Source: Berkiella sp963803015
Lineage (GTDB): Bacteria > Pseudomonadota > Gammaproteobacteria > Berkiellales > Berkiellaceae
NCBI GenBank assembly: GCA_963803015.1
Contig: CAWDKV010000004.1
Span: forward strand, 186,001 to 250,000
Direction: 5' to 3'
DNA length: 64,000 nucleotides
Shown here: one piece after another, positions 16,154 through 25,558 of the stretch
Numbering within the stretch: the stretch's first letter is position 1
Layout: the number at the start of each line of letters is the position of its first letter
Made by a program: the position numbers and the translations under genes
Notes under the pieces: generated by a model
What the model saw: the letters and a program-made list of their open reading frames with translations, nothing else
Told to the model about the DNA's origin: nothing
The model's database searches: none

Positions 16154-16627
16154 CTAATTTAACTTACTGGCTTTTCCTGCGACGAATTTATCAATTAACT
16201 TCTCAAGAATGATAGCTTCATAGGTATCTTCCACAGGTATCATTGCGCCTGGCTTATAAAAAGTTTCACTTTGCCCAGGCTCTAAACCAATGTAATTATC
16301 TCCCAATAAACCTGCTGTTAAAATACGCGCATCTGAATCATCTGGAATATTATTCACCTCATCTTCTATACGCATCTTCACTAAAGCATAATGCGTGCGA
16401 GGATCCATCTTAATAGACACGACTCTGCCCACTTCAACGCCTGCTATCGTCACCTTCGCTCGGGGTTTTAATCCCCCTACGTTTATAAATTCAGCCGATA
16501 GAGCATATCCCTCTTGTTTATGATAGATATCTCGAAGACCACTCACCTGCAAGGCCAAGATCGCAAATGCTGCAATGCCCAACAGAAAAAAAATCCCCAC
16601 AGCAATTTCGACCATTCGCTTTTGCAT
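16154..16627 (-). CDS. mlaD: MlaD, MCE-domain subunit of the Mla transporter
   Basis: An inner-membrane-anchored MCE protein, 157 residues, that forms the hexameric periplasmic ring above MlaFE. It has one N-terminal membrane helix (VEIAVGIFFLLGIAAFAILALQ) and an MCE domain with AEFINVGGLKPRAKVTIAGVEVGRV and the LLGDNYIGLEPG strand. The start codon overlaps the mlaE stop, so translation is coupled. Confidence 0.95.
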   Translation of the reverse strand: MQKRMVEIAVGIFFLLGIAAFAILALQVSGLRDIYHKQEGYALSAEFINVGGLKPRAKVTIAGVEVGRVVSIKMDPRTHYALVKMRIEDEVNNIPDDSDARILTAGLLGDNYIGLEPGQSETFYKPGAMIPVEDTYEAIILEKLIDKFVAGKASKLN

Positions 16628-17412
16628 TAGTGCACCCCTCCAAACATAATAGCGGTTAATAAGAAATCGAGACCTAAGATGGCCAATGAAGACAATACCA
16701 CTGTACGTGTTGTCGCTTGACCAATTCCCTCAGAGGAAGGAGAACAAACATATCCTTGATAAAGCGCTATCCAAGTGACCACTGTACCAAATACAACACT
16801 TTTAATGATCCCATTGAGTATATCTTCCCTAAAATTAACGGCATTTTGCATATTAGACCAATAGGCCCCTTCATCTACCCCAAGCCATTCCACCCCAACC
16901 ATATAACCACCATAAATGGCAACAGCGCTAAATATCATAGTCAATAAAGGCATTGAAATTTGACCGGCCCAAAAGCGCGGCGCAATGATACGTCTTAAGG
17001 GATCAACACCTAACAACTCCATACTCGCCAATTGTTCTGTTGTTTTCATCAATCCAACTTCTGCTGTTAATGCCGAACCTGCTCTGCCTGCAAATAGTAA
17101 TGCGCTAAGAACAGGACCTATCTCACGCACCACACTCAAGGCTATCATTTGACCCAGCGCATTATCTGCACCAAATCGCACTAAAATGGTATAACCTTGC
17201 AAACCTAAAACCATGCCAATAAATAACCCTGAGATCACAATGATAACAATAGACAATACCCCAACATGATAAAGTTGCGGTAATAAAAGCCAGAAGCTCT
17301 TGCTCAAACGGGGTTTAGCAATCAAGGTATGAAGCAAAAAAAGGAAAGAACTTCCACTATTTTTAACAAACAAAATACCATTTTTGCCTAATAACTGTAT
17401 TGCCTCGATCAA
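16627..17412 (-). CDS. mlaE: MlaE, permease subunit of the Mla transporter
   Basis: The ABC permease of the phospholipid transporter, 261 residues with about five membrane helices. Signatures of the MlaE/YrbE family are EIGPVLSALLFAGRAGSALTAEVG and the MKTTEQLASMELLGVDPLRR coupling helix. It lies 3 nt downstream of mlaF, and its stop overlaps the mlaD start. Confidence 0.96.
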   Translation of the reverse strand: MIEAIQLLGKNGILFVKNSGSSFLFLLHTLIAKPRLSKSFWLLLPQLYHVGVLSIVIIVISGLFIGMVLGLQGYTILVRFGADNALGQMIALSVVREIGPVLSALLFAGRAGSALTAEVGLMKTTEQLASMELLGVDPLRRIIAPRFWAGQISMPLLTMIFSAVAIYGGYMVGVEWLGVDEGAYWSNMQNAVNFREDILNGIIKSVVFGTVVTWIALYQGYVCSPSSEGIGQATTRTVVLSSLAILGLDFLLTAIMFGGVH

Positions 17413-17415
17413 AAT

Positions 17416-18219
17416 TTATGCACTCCCTACTAAATCTTGCTCATAATCAGGGGCTGGATAATGAAAAGGAACGGGCCCATCTGCTAGACCATGAATAAAT
17501 TGGTTTACCCAGCTAGAAGTTTCTCCTTGCATCCTTGCTGGTGTTCCTTGGCCTATCACTTTACCTTCTGCAATGAGATAAACATAATCCGCAATACTCA
17601 ACGTCTCAGGGACATCATGCGACACAATGATACTCGTCATCCCTAAAGAATCGTTTAACAGACGAATAAGTTTAACTAGGATGCCCATTGTTATGGGATC
17701 TTGTCCAGCAAAGGGTTCATCGTACATGATAAGCTGGGGATCTAAAGCCATTGTCCGCGCCAAAGCAACCCGTCGTTGCATTCCTCCCGAGAGTTCTCTT
17801 GGCATGAGATCTCTTCCCCCACGCAAACCAACTGTATGTAATTTCATATAAACAATATCGCGGATCAGACTATCTGGTAACGAAGTATGCTCTCGAAGAG
17901 GAAAAGCTACATTTTCAAATACATTTAAGTCAGTAAACAAAGCTCCACTTTGAAACAGCATCCCAATTTGCCTTCTTACCTGAAAAAGCTGGGAGCGATT
18001 TAGAGCCGGAACATTTAGTCCATTAACTAGTATTTTTCCTTTCTCAGGGGTCCATTGACCACCAATTAAGCGCAGTAAAGTGGTTTTACCACAGCCACTT
18101 GGCCCCATGATAGCTGTGATCTTTCCAGCAGGCACGGCAATATCTATATTATTAAAGATAACCCTATCGTTCTGTTTAAAGGTGAGTCCCTGAATTTCAA
18201 CAAAATTAGTCGCTACCAC
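17416..18219 (-). CDS. mlaF: MlaF, ATPase subunit of the Mla transporter
   Basis: The ABC ATPase that powers phospholipid transport, 267 residues. Walker A is GPSGCGKTT, the signature is ELSGGMQRRVALARTMA, Walker B is LIMYDEPFAG, and the switch His is in IIVSHD. The assigned start is a GTG. The C-terminal ~20 residues form an extension like the one that contacts the neighbouring subunit in E. coli MlaF. It is first in mlaFEDCB; the promoter must lie in 18220-18467, which is shared divergently with kdsD. Confidence 0.95.
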   Translation of the reverse strand: MVATNFVEIQGLTFKQNDRVIFNNIDIAVPAGKITAIMGPSGCGKTTLLRLIGGQWTPEKGKILVNGLNVPALNRSQLFQVRRQIGMLFQSGALFTDLNVFENVAFPLREHTSLPDSLIRDIVYMKLHTVGLRGGRDLMPRELSGGMQRRVALARTMALDPQLIMYDEPFAGQDPITMGILVKLIRLLNDSLGMTSIIVSHDVPETLSIADYVYLIAEGKVIGQGTPARMQGETSSWVNQFIHGLADGPVPFHYPAPDYEQDLVGSA

Positions 18220-18467
18220 GGTATCTTGCTCTTTATCTTTCCATCCTTTAATTTTAATTTAACATACTTATTTCTGCCTTAGACAATCTTACTAGGTTTT
18301 TTTTCAGCTAGATTGCTTTAGCCCTGCGTCACTAGTAGGGGTAAAATATGATATGCTTTGCAAACATCAGCATAACTTAGAATTGCTGCCATGCAACCAA
18401 AAATAAAATGTAAGAAAACTAAGTAAATTTATATTTTGCGATTAAACAAAAATGAAGAAAAACCATC

Positions 18468-19466
18468 ATGACAACTGATACCCAAATCACACCTGACCAA
18501 TTTATTGAACAAGGACAAAAAGTCGTCGAGATTGAGTGCGCAGCGGTCAATGCCCTCTTACCTCGCATTAACCTAGATTTTGCCAAAGCCTGCTCTTATT
18601 TACTGCGCTGTATTGAAAATCGAGGCAGAGTAGTTGTTATCGGTATGGGTAAATCAGGGCATATTGGTCGCAAAATTGCGGCAACCTTAGCAAGTACCGG
18701 ATCGCCAGCTCTCTTTGTCCATCCCGCTGAGGCAGGTCATGGTGATATGGGCATGATTACAGAAAATGATATTGTGCTAGCGCTTTCCAATTCTGGCGAG
18801 ACTGATGAACTTATCACTCTTTTACCTTTAATTAAACGTCTCGGTATCCCTCTTATATCTATGACTGGTAACAGTCACTCCACTTTGGCCACTTTTGCTA
18901 CTGTTAATTTAGATGTGAGTGTAGACAAAGAAGCTTGTGCATTGGGACTCGCTCCCACTTCTAGTACCACAGCCAGCTTAGTGATGGGAGATGCTTTAGC
19001 CATTGCCCTACTTGATGCGCGTGGTTTTAGTTCTGATGACTTTGCGCGATCGCACCCTGGTGGCAAATTGGGTCGACGTTTATTACTTCGCATTGATGAT
19101 ATCATGCACACCGCAGATGATATTCCGATTGTGACTTTTCAAGCGAGTGTAAAGGAAGCGCTCATCGAAATGACACGCTGTAGGTTAGGCATGACAGCTG
19201 TCGTTGATAACAATGCGCACCAAATTGGTTTGTTTACGGATGGGGACTTAAGACGGGCCTTAGATCACAATATTAATATTCAAAACACTCCTATTGTGGA
19301 AGTCATGACTAAAGGTGGGAAAGTCGTAGAAAAAGGCCTTCTCGCAGCAGAAGCTTTACGTATCATGGAAACCAACAAGATCAACGGACTCTTTGTTGTT
19401 GATAAACAACATAAATTAATTGGCGCTTTAAATATGCATGATTTACTGCGTGCTGGTGTAATCTAA
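18468..19466 (+). CDS. kdsD: Arabinose-5-phosphate isomerase
   Basis: Converts ribulose-5-phosphate to arabinose-5-phosphate, the first step toward KDO for lipopolysaccharide. The N-terminal SIS domain shows VVVIGMGKSGHIGRKIAATL, and a conserved PAEAGHGDMGMI loop follows. Two CBS domains occupy about residues 205-332. The 332-residue length is normal. It lies only 6 nt upstream of lptC; kdsC, which usually stands between them, is absent. Confidence 0.95.
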   Translation: MTTDTQITPDQFIEQGQKVVEIECAAVNALLPRINLDFAKACSYLLRCIENRGRVVVIGMGKSGHIGRKIAATLASTGSPALFVHPAEAGHGDMGMITENDIVLALSNSGETDELITLLPLIKRLGIPLISMTGNSHSTLATFATVNLDVSVDKEACALGLAPTSSTTASLVMGDALAIALLDARGFSSDDFARSHPGGKLGRRLLLRIDDIMHTADDIPIVTFQASVKEALIEMTRCRLGMTAVVDNNAHQIGLFTDGDLRRALDHNINIQNTPIVEVMTKGGKVVEKGLLAAEALRIMETNKINGLFVVDKQHKLIGALNMHDLLRAGVI

Positions 19467-19472
19467 ATTAAA

Positions 19473-20060
19473 ATGAAGTTACTCTCCCCCTTTCGTTTAA
19501 GTTTGCTTTCCCTCGCTTTTATCGGCGTGATTGTGCTGTTGCTGTCACTACAAAATCAGAGTGCCCCGCAAACCTCTCTTTTGCAACAAACTGTTATTTT
19601 AGATGAATCAATGACAGCCGTAAAAGCAAAACGATTTAATAAAGGACTATTGTCGCAAACCTTGACACTGCAAACTTGGACAAGGAATAAAGGAGAAAAC
19701 AAAATTCATCTTGAGAAGCCCATGCTCATCACGTTTCAAAAAGACGGTTGCCAGTGGCAAATCTCGTCCATGCAAGGTGAAGGGTATCAACAACGTGCGC
19801 ACGGCCCACTCGAAAAACTGGAATTGTATCAGGAAGTATCTCTCAGCAGCTTTGATAAACAACGACTGCAAGAATGGCAACTTCACACTGATTTTCTCTC
19901 CTACAATCCTGGCAATAAAACAGCATTAACCGATCATGAAGTCATGATACACGGTCCTGAAATTACTATGCATGCACAAGGGATGTCGGCTGATTTAAAC
20001 CAACATACTGTAGAATTTTTACATAAGGTCAAGGCACATTATGCTTCTGCAAAGATTTAA
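19473..20060 (+). CDS. lptC: LPS export protein LptC
   Basis: A bitopic inner-membrane protein of the LPS transport bridge that links LptB2FG to LptA. Its 195 residues begin with a single membrane helix (LSLLSLAFIGVIVLLLSL). The beta-jellyroll periplasmic part includes DFLSYNPGNKTALTDHEVMIHG and ITMHAQGMSADLNQHTVEF, both typical of LptC/LptA folds. Sequence conservation is low, as is normal for LptC, but the position before lptA supports the call. It overlaps lptA by 20 nt. Confidence 0.88.
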   Translation: MKLLSPFRLSLLSLAFIGVIVLLLSLQNQSAPQTSLLQQTVILDESMTAVKAKRFNKGLLSQTLTLQTWTRNKGENKIHLEKPMLITFQKDGCQWQISSMQGEGYQQRAHGPLEKLELYQEVSLSSFDKQRLQEWQLHTDFLSYNPGNKTALTDHEVMIHGPEITMHAQGMSADLNQHTVEFLHKVKAHYASAKI

Positions 20061-20511
20061 TTTGTCGCTCATTCTTTTTTTGATTACCTGCACTGTGTTA
20101 GCAGCACCGAATAAAAAAATGCCCTCTGCAATTGAAATTCAATCTGATGCTGCCAGCGTTCAGCAACTCACTCGCCAAGCTGTGCACGAAGGCAATGTCG
20201 TTATGAAACAAGGTGACAATACGCTTTATGCAGATAAGTTAATTATTCAAAAAGACGAAAAAGGCGCACTTTCTGAGATCACAGCCATTGGGAAACCTGC
20301 CACGTTTAAAGGCACTATTTTCGCTAGTGCAAAAACCATTCACTATTATCCAGCAAAACAATTGATTTTGCTCGAAGGCGATGCCACTTTAATTCATCAA
20401 CAAGATAAATTTCATGGACCAACCCTTAGCTACCAAATTGATAAGCAAGTGGTCTTTGCAACAAAAAGCAATCAAGAAAGACCCACTATTATTTTTCACC
20501 CGCAAGTGTAG
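20041..20511 (+). CDS. lptA: LPS transport periplasmic protein LptA
   Basis: The periplasmic bridge protein for LPS, 156 residues. A signal peptide ends near VLAAPNKKMP. The OstA-like domain shows IQSDAASV, HEGNVVMKQGDNTLYADKLII and ITAIGKPATFKGTI, then LEGDATLIHQQDKFHGPTLSY. It overlaps the end of lptC and lies 11 nt upstream of lptB, so the three are co-translated from one transcript. Confidence 0.92.
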   Translation: MLLQRFNLSLILFLITCTVLAAPNKKMPSAIEIQSDAASVQQLTRQAVHEGNVVMKQGDNTLYADKLIIQKDEKGALSEITAIGKPATFKGTIFASAKTIHYYPAKQLILLEGDATLIHQQDKFHGPTLSYQIDKQVVFATKSNQERPTIIFHPQV

Positions 20512-20522
20512 TAGAAGAAATT

Positions 20523-21248
20523 ATGAATTATTTAACTGTTGAACATCTCAAAAAATCTTACAAAAAACGTCAAGTGGTTAAAGATGTTTCGCTAACTGTC
20601 AAATCTGGCGAAGTCGTAGGCTTACTCGGCCCTAATGGCGCTGGCAAAACCACTTGCTTCTATATGATTGTGGGCCTTATTCCCTGTCAAGGGGGTAAGG
20701 TAAAACTCAACGCTGAAGATCTCACTTTTGTCCCCATGCATATGAGAGCAAGAGCGGGCATTGGATATTTACCACAAGAGCCTTCTGTCTTTAGAAAGCT
20801 CTCAGTGAAAGATAATATTCTCTCTATTTTAGAGACGCGGCCCAGTTTATCTAAAAATGAACGTTTGAAGCGTTGCGCCACTTTATTAGAAGAATTTCAC
20901 TTGACGCAAATTGCTGACTCAATGGGAATAAGTCTTTCAGGTGGTGAGCGTCGCCGAGTTGAAATAGCCAGAGCGCTTGCTTGTGAGCCAAAATTTATTT
21001 TATTGGACGAGCCTTTTGCTGGGGTCGATCCCATCTCTATCAACGAAATAAAGCAACAAATTTCATTTTTAGCTCAAAAAGGGATCGGTGTATTGATTAC
21101 TGATCACAATGTTCGAGAGACCCTTGATATCTGTCATCATGCCACTATTGTTAACGATGGTTGCACGATTGCCAGTGGCAGTGCCGAGAATATTCTCAAG
21201 AATCAACAAGTCAGAGAGGTCTATTTAGGGGAGGCCTTTACACTATAG
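20523..21248 (+). CDS. lptB: LPS export ABC transporter ATPase LptB
   Basis: The cytosolic ATPase of LptB2FG, which extracts LPS from the inner membrane. Walker A is GPNGAGKTT, the signature is SLSGGERRRVEIARALA, Walker B is FILLDEPFAGVDPIS, and the switch His is in LITDHNVRETL. It has 241 residues, exactly as in E. coli, and sits between lptA and rpoN. Confidence 0.97.
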   Translation: MNYLTVEHLKKSYKKRQVVKDVSLTVKSGEVVGLLGPNGAGKTTCFYMIVGLIPCQGGKVKLNAEDLTFVPMHMRARAGIGYLPQEPSVFRKLSVKDNILSILETRPSLSKNERLKRCATLLEEFHLTQIADSMGISLSGGERRRVEIARALACEPKFILLDEPFAGVDPISINEIKQQISFLAQKGIGVLITDHNVRETLDICHHATIVNDGCTIASGSAENILKNQQVREVYLGEAFTL

Positions 21249-21289
21249 GGTTTAACCTGCCAGAATCAATAAAGCAAAGAATAAATATT

Positions 21290-22615
21290 ATGGATAATAC
21301 TTTGAAACCACTTTTGCGATTAAGTTTAGATAGTAAACTCAATATTACGCCTCAATTGCAACAAGCAATCCAATTACTCAATCTCTCAGCTAATGAACTA
21401 CAAGCCAAAATTGATTCAATGTTAGAATCCAATCCTATGTTGGAATTACAAGAAAGTAATGCAACAGAAGAAAAAATGGCGGAACATTATACAAGTACCT
21501 GGTCTTCTTCTTACTCCATTGAAGCTTTAAGTGAAAAACCCCTCTCTTTGCAGCATTATCTATTATGGCAAATGGAGCTAGCCCCTTTTAGTGAAGAGGA
21601 TAAACTCATTGCCACTATTCTGATTGATGCTATCAATGAAGACGGTTTTCTTAACTGTTCTCTTGATGAAATCATGAATACGCTCCAACCTGAACTTCAA
21701 GTCGAGAAAGATGAAATTCTGGCCGTATTACATCGTATTCAGCACTTTGATCCCATAGGCTGTGGCGCAAGAGATCTGGCCGAATGCTTAAAGCTACAAA
21801 TTGAGCAACTGCCAGCAGAATGCCCTTGGCGCGCCAAAGCCCTTATTCTTGTGAACTCTTACTTACCTACTTTGGCGAAGCGAGATTACGCAACCTTGCA
21901 ACGTAGACTAGACTTAAAGTATGACGAATTAGAAGAAGTTATTCATGGCATTAAATCACTTAAGCCCAGACCTCAAATGAGATTTGCCCAGCAAACATTA
22001 GACACCCGCTCGCCAGATGTCTATACCTATAAAAATGAGCAATCATGGTGTGTAGAGTTAAGTCCTGTTTGTCGTTTAACGATTAATGAATCTTATGCTG
22101 ATCTCATTAAAAATAAAAAAGTTGATAACCAAGATTTGAAAAAGCAATTACAAGAAGCAAGATGGTTTTTGAGTAGTCTTGAAAAAAGAAATCAGACACT
22201 GCTTAAAGTCACTGAAGCGATTGTCAATCTTCAAAAAGATTTTTTGGAGCAAGGAGAGAGCGCTATGAAACCTCTCATTGCTAAAGAAATAGCGAATAGG
22301 GTTAATTTACATGCCTCGACTATTTCTCGTATCACTACCAATAAATATATTGCTACTCCGCGAGGCACGTTTCCTTTGAAGTATTTTTTTTCATCTGCAA
22401 CCCTTGGCGTGCAAGGAGAATCGTGTTCTCAAATTGCTATTCGGGCTTTAATTAAAAAGTTAGTATCGAAAGAAAATCCTCTTAAGCCACTAAGCGATAA
22501 TAAATTAACCAGCTTGCTACAAACTCGTGGGATTAGCTTAGCTAGAAGAACCGTAGCAAAATATCGTGAATTATTAATGATCCCTTCTTCAGAAAAAAGA
22601 AAACAATTAATTTAA
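21290..22615 (+). CDS. rpoN: RNA polymerase sigma-54 factor
   Basis: The alternative sigma factor for -24/-12 promoters that need AAA+ activators. The glutamine-rich N-terminal activator-interaction region (LNITPQLQQAIQLLNLSANEL), the core-binding middle and the C-terminal RpoN box ARRTVAKYRE are all present. I place the start at the ATG at 21290 (MDNTLKPLL), giving 441 residues; the longer frame reaching back into lptB does not look like sigma-54. The usual neighbour hpf follows. I saw no convincing -24/-12 promoter in this window. Confidence 0.95.
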   Translation: MDNTLKPLLRLSLDSKLNITPQLQQAIQLLNLSANELQAKIDSMLESNPMLELQESNATEEKMAEHYTSTWSSSYSIEALSEKPLSLQHYLLWQMELAPFSEEDKLIATILIDAINEDGFLNCSLDEIMNTLQPELQVEKDEILAVLHRIQHFDPIGCGARDLAECLKLQIEQLPAECPWRAKALILVNSYLPTLAKRDYATLQRRLDLKYDELEEVIHGIKSLKPRPQMRFAQQTLDTRSPDVYTYKNEQSWCVELSPVCRLTINESYADLIKNKKVDNQDLKKQLQEARWFLSSLEKRNQTLLKVTEAIVNLQKDFLEQGESAMKPLIAKEIANRVNLHASTISRITTNKYIATPRGTFPLKYFFSSATLGVQGESCSQIAIRALIKKLVSKENPLKPLSDNKLTSLLQTRGISLARRTVAKYRELLMIPSSEKRKQLI

Positions 22616-22640
22616 TCTCAAAATAAAAGGAGTGTTCCCC

Positions 22641-22952
22641 ATGCAAATTAATATTACAGGTCACCACATTGAAATTACAGCTGCTTTACGTGACTATGTG
22701 ACTGCTAAGTTTCAAAAAGTAAGTCGCCATTTCGGGAACATTACCAATGTGCATGTTATTTTAAGTGTCGATAAAAAATTCCAACAAAAAGCGGAAGCGA
22801 AAGTAAATCTTGCCAAAGCAGAAATTCATGCTACATCTGAATCTGAAGACATGTATGCTGCTATTGATTTACTCATGGACAAACTAGACAGACAAGTCAT
22901 CAAACATAAAGAAAAATTACAGAATCATGGTGATGGAGAAGATGTTATTTAA
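22641..22952 (+). CDS. hpf: Ribosome hibernation promoting factor
   Basis: A short HPF/YfiA-type protein, 103 residues from the ATG at 22641, which has an AAAGGAG site 8 nt upstream. It binds the decoding centre and helps form inactive ribosomes in stationary phase. The fold shows MQINITGHHIEITAALRDYV, a basic KFQKVSRHFG helix and SEDMYAAIDLLMDKLDRQV. It lies in the canonical rpoN-hpf-ptsN order; its 3' end overlaps the longest ptsN frame by 26 nt. Confidence 0.94.
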   Translation: MQINITGHHIEITAALRDYVTAKFQKVSRHFGNITNVHVILSVDKKFQQKAEAKVNLAKAEIHATSESEDMYAAIDLLMDKLDRQVIKHKEKLQNHGDGEDVI

Positions 22953-23427
22953 TCATCCTATGAGCGAGAGTTCTAACGTTATTTCCGAAATGCTACCGCT
23001 GCAAAGGGTACGTTTTGGATCAAGCGCGCAAAGCAAGAAAAATGCTTTTGAGCAAATTGCCGAGCTTTTTGCTGTCAGCCAAGAAATTGTTCACAGACAT
23101 GATATTTTCGATGGCCTGGTGGCACGAGAGCGTTTAGGTAATACTTCTTTAGGATATGGCGTGGCACTGCCACATTGTCGCCTCGCCCATATCGAAAAGC
23201 CAATAGCTTGCTTTATTCATTTTAGAAAAGGGATAGACTATGATGCGCAAGACAAGCTCCCTGTCGATTTACTTTTTTCCCTCATCGTCCCTGAAGATGC
23301 CGAGGTAGAACATCTTAATCTATTAGCCGACATTTCAAGTCTTTTTCATCAAGAAACGTTTAGGCAGTCTTTGCGCCAGGCAGGGTCAGCAAAGGAGCTC
23401 TATCAGAGGCTAACCAGTGCGGAATAA
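22927..23427 (+). CDS. ptsN: Nitrogen-PTS EIIA protein
   Basis: The phospho-acceptor at the end of the nitrogen phosphotransferase chain; its phosphorylation state regulates potassium, nitrogen and envelope functions in relatives. The active histidine is in GYGVALPHCRL, following RERLGNTSLG. The longest frame has 166 residues. ATG codons at 22927, 22942 and 22960 are all possible starts and none has an ideal ribosome site, so the N-terminus is uncertain. The stop overlaps the hprK start by 11 nt. Confidence 0.9.
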   Translation: MVMEKMLFNHPMSESSNVISEMLPLQRVRFGSSAQSKKNAFEQIAELFAVSQEIVHRHDIFDGLVARERLGNTSLGYGVALPHCRLAHIEKPIACFIHFRKGIDYDAQDKLPVDLLFSLIVPEDAEVEHLNLLADISSLFHQETFRQSLRQAGSAKELYQRLTSAE

Positions 23428-24253
23428 CTCACACCTCCTTTCTTCTTTATTCCAGCATTTTCACGCACACTTTACTTGGAAGTGGTTACAATCTCCTGGT
23501 GCCCAGGTTGCGCTTTGCACCCCTTCTCCAGAGTTTACTTTCATTGGATATTTTCATCCTGATAAGCCACATCTCGTAAATGTGCAAGCTGGAGAGGGCG
23601 AGATAAAAAGCAGGGGTGATGAAAAGCTCATCATTTTAACGGACTGTGCGTCTCTTTCTGGAAATTTAGGCTCGACACGATATGAGATGCCGATTTTGGC
23701 GACCGCTTGTACAAGCCCGCTCATTATCAATACCTTACACCCCTATTTATATGAAAAATTAGCGCCACAATTTACGCTCCATGGGGTTTTATTAGATATC
23801 TTTGGCAAGGGTGTGCTCTTAACTGGCCCTTCGGGCTGTGGCAAAAGTCGCTTAGCTATGCAGCTATTGGCACGAGGTCACCGCTTAATAGCGGATGATG
23901 CGCCGCTTTTCTCCAGTACGCCTTTAAAACTCATGGGCAGTTGTCCATCTGCTCTACAAAATTTACTGGCCATCCGCGAGCTTGGGATCACAGATGTCAC
24001 CACTCTATATGGCCCCTTATCTGTCATGCACGAAAAATCCTTAGATCTTATTATCAATCTATCTAACACTGATGCGGTATGCTTACAGCGCTTACACAAA
24101 CTTCCTTTAAAAACTAAAAAGTTGCTTCACCATCACATCCCTACTTTCAATCTGCCCTTTGCTTTCGACTCGGATAGCGCTATGCTGTTAGAAAATGCGG
24201 TAAAAGTTGCCTTTAATTCACTTTCGAACAAAAGTAGCGTGACATGCGTTTAG
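23417..24253 (+). CDS. hprK: HPr kinase/phosphorylase-like protein
   Basis: A 278-residue protein of the HPr(Ser) kinase/phosphorylase family. The catalytic core shows FTLHGVLLDIFGKGVLL, the P-loop GPSGCGKS, GHRLIADDAP and the second family motif AIRELGITDVTTLYG. It is somewhat shorter than the ~310-residue Firmicutes enzymes, mainly at the C-terminus. A GTG start at 23417 overlaps ptsN, and the end overlaps rapZ by 10 nt. It probably modifies the serine of the HPr encoded three genes downstream, whose Ser is present in the sequence KSIMGVMML. That link is inferred from synteny and the family. Confidence 0.88.
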   Translation: MRNNSHLLSSLFQHFHAHFTWKWLQSPGAQVALCTPSPEFTFIGYFHPDKPHLVNVQAGEGEIKSRGDEKLIILTDCASLSGNLGSTRYEMPILATACTSPLIINTLHPYLYEKLAPQFTLHGVLLDIFGKGVLLTGPSGCGKSRLAMQLLARGHRLIADDAPLFSSTPLKLMGSCPSALQNLLAIRELGITDVTTLYGPLSVMHEKSLDLIINLSNTDAVCLQRLHKLPLKTKKLLHHHIPTFNLPFAFDSDSAMLLENAVKVAFNSLSNKSSVTCV

Positions 24254-25086
24254 TCATTTTAAGTGGCCGATCAGGCTCGGGAAAAACCATTTCTTTACAT
24301 GTTTTAGAAGACTTAGGGTTTTACTGTGTCGATAATTTACCGGTCGATATGCTCCCAGATTTGGTTTCTAGATTGCAAAAAGATCATGCCCGTTTGGCAG
24401 TGAGCATCGATGCCAGAAACTTACCAAATGATGTTAACTTACTAAAAGGTGTGATCTCGCAACTGCGAAGACCTGGACTGACTAGTGTCATTATTTATCT
24501 TGATGCTGAGCATAAAACGCTACTGCGCAGATTCAGTGAAACCAGACGCCGTCATCCGCTTACCAATGAAAACATTTCTTTACAAGAAGCCATTGAACGC
24601 GAACGTAATTTACTAAGTCCCCTTGCCAGCATGGCTGATATTTCGATTGATACCAGTCGATTAACTCAACATCAATTATGTAGCTTGATTCAAGACAGGA
24701 TAGCTGGTGAAAATAATAACCGTTTACAATTGCTTGTAGAATCTTTCGGATTTAAAAATGGGATCCCTGCTGATGCCGATTTTATCTTTGATGTACGCTG
24801 CTTACCTAACCCATACTGGCAACCCGATCTACGCGCATTGACTGGGCAAGATCTTCCTGTTGTCACTTTCTTGCAAAGTAGCCCTATGGTTAAAGAAATG
24901 GTTGAAGATATTATCCATTTTTTAGAAAATTGGATCCCCCGCTTTGAAGCAGATAATCGTAGCTATCTCACAGTTGGGATCGGCTGTACCGGGGGCAAAC
25001 ATCGCTCTGTTTATATTACAGAGCAATTAATTACTCGTGCTAAATCCTTACAATTAAACGTCCAGGTTCGGCATAGAGATATATAA
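24244..25086 (+). CDS. rapZ: RNase adapter protein RapZ
   Basis: A P-loop protein that in E. coli targets the sRNA GlmZ to RNase E to control glucosamine-6-phosphate synthesis. Walker A is GRSGSGKT near the start, DNLPVDMLPDL follows, and the C-terminal domain shows IGIGCTGGKHRSVYITEQL. Its 280 residues agree with the family. It overlaps hprK by 10 nt and precedes the EIIA and HPr genes, so it belongs to the regulatory PTS operon. Whether a GlmZ-like RNA exists here cannot be seen. Confidence 0.95.
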   Translation: MRLVILSGRSGSGKTISLHVLEDLGFYCVDNLPVDMLPDLVSRLQKDHARLAVSIDARNLPNDVNLLKGVISQLRRPGLTSVIIYLDAEHKTLLRRFSETRRRHPLTNENISLQEAIERERNLLSPLASMADISIDTSRLTQHQLCSLIQDRIAGENNNRLQLLVESFGFKNGIPADADFIFDVRCLPNPYWQPDLRALTGQDLPVVTFLQSSPMVKEMVEDIIHFLENWIPRFEADNRSYLTVGIGCTGGKHRSVYITEQLITRAKSLQLNVQVRHRDI

Positions 25087-25099
25087 AAAAAGTATAAAA

Positions 25100-25558
25100 A
25101 TGAGTGTTTCAATACTACTAATAACCCATCATGGTATCGCAGCTGCGCTGCTCAATGTTGCCAGCACAACCTTTGGTACTCTGTCTTTAAATGTGTCACA
25201 TTTGGAAGTATCAAACGATCCTGATCCTGATCATTTAATATTTGAAGCAAGCAATCTTGTCAAAAAACTGGATGCGGGCCTAGGCGTCTTAGTCTTAACC
25301 GATATGTTCGGCTCTACCCCAAGCAATATTGCGCAAGAATTACAGCAACTAAATCAAAACGTCAGAGTAGTCACTGGGCTTAACCTTCCCATGCTATTTC
25401 GCATTCTCAATTATCCTCATCTCCCTTTAAGTCAGCTTGCAGAAAAAGCAGTGAGTGGTGCTAAAGCGGGCGTTTTTGAGCAAATCAGTGAAGGGAATGA
25501 TGATAAAACTAAAATAACACCTAGACAGAAAAAAATAATCTTAGTGATGGAATCATGA
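25100..25558 (+). CDS. PTS EIIA-Man-type regulatory protein
   Basis: A 152-residue single-domain protein of the mannose-family EIIA type. The phospho-histidine is in LLITHHGIA near the N-terminus, and LVLTDMFGSTPSNIAQEL is the second family block. The C-terminus is charged (GNDDKTKITPRQKK). There is no EIIB, EIIC or EIID gene, so it is probably regulatory rather than sugar-transporting, as in other proteobacteria with an incomplete PTS. It overlaps the HPr start by 4 nt. Confidence 0.87.
   Translation: MSVSILLITHHGIAAALLNVASTTFGTLSLNVSHLEVSNDPDPDHLIFEASNLVKKLDAGLGVLVLTDMFGSTPSNIAQELQQLNQNVRVVTGLNLPMLFRILNYPHLPLSQLAEKAVSGAKAGVFEQISEGNDDKTKITPRQKKIILVMES

Noticed and set aside
21161..21289. 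N-terminal extension of rpoN into lptB
   Set aside because: The extra 43 residues do not resemble sigma-54, overlap lptB, and the ATG at 21290 gives the family N-terminus.
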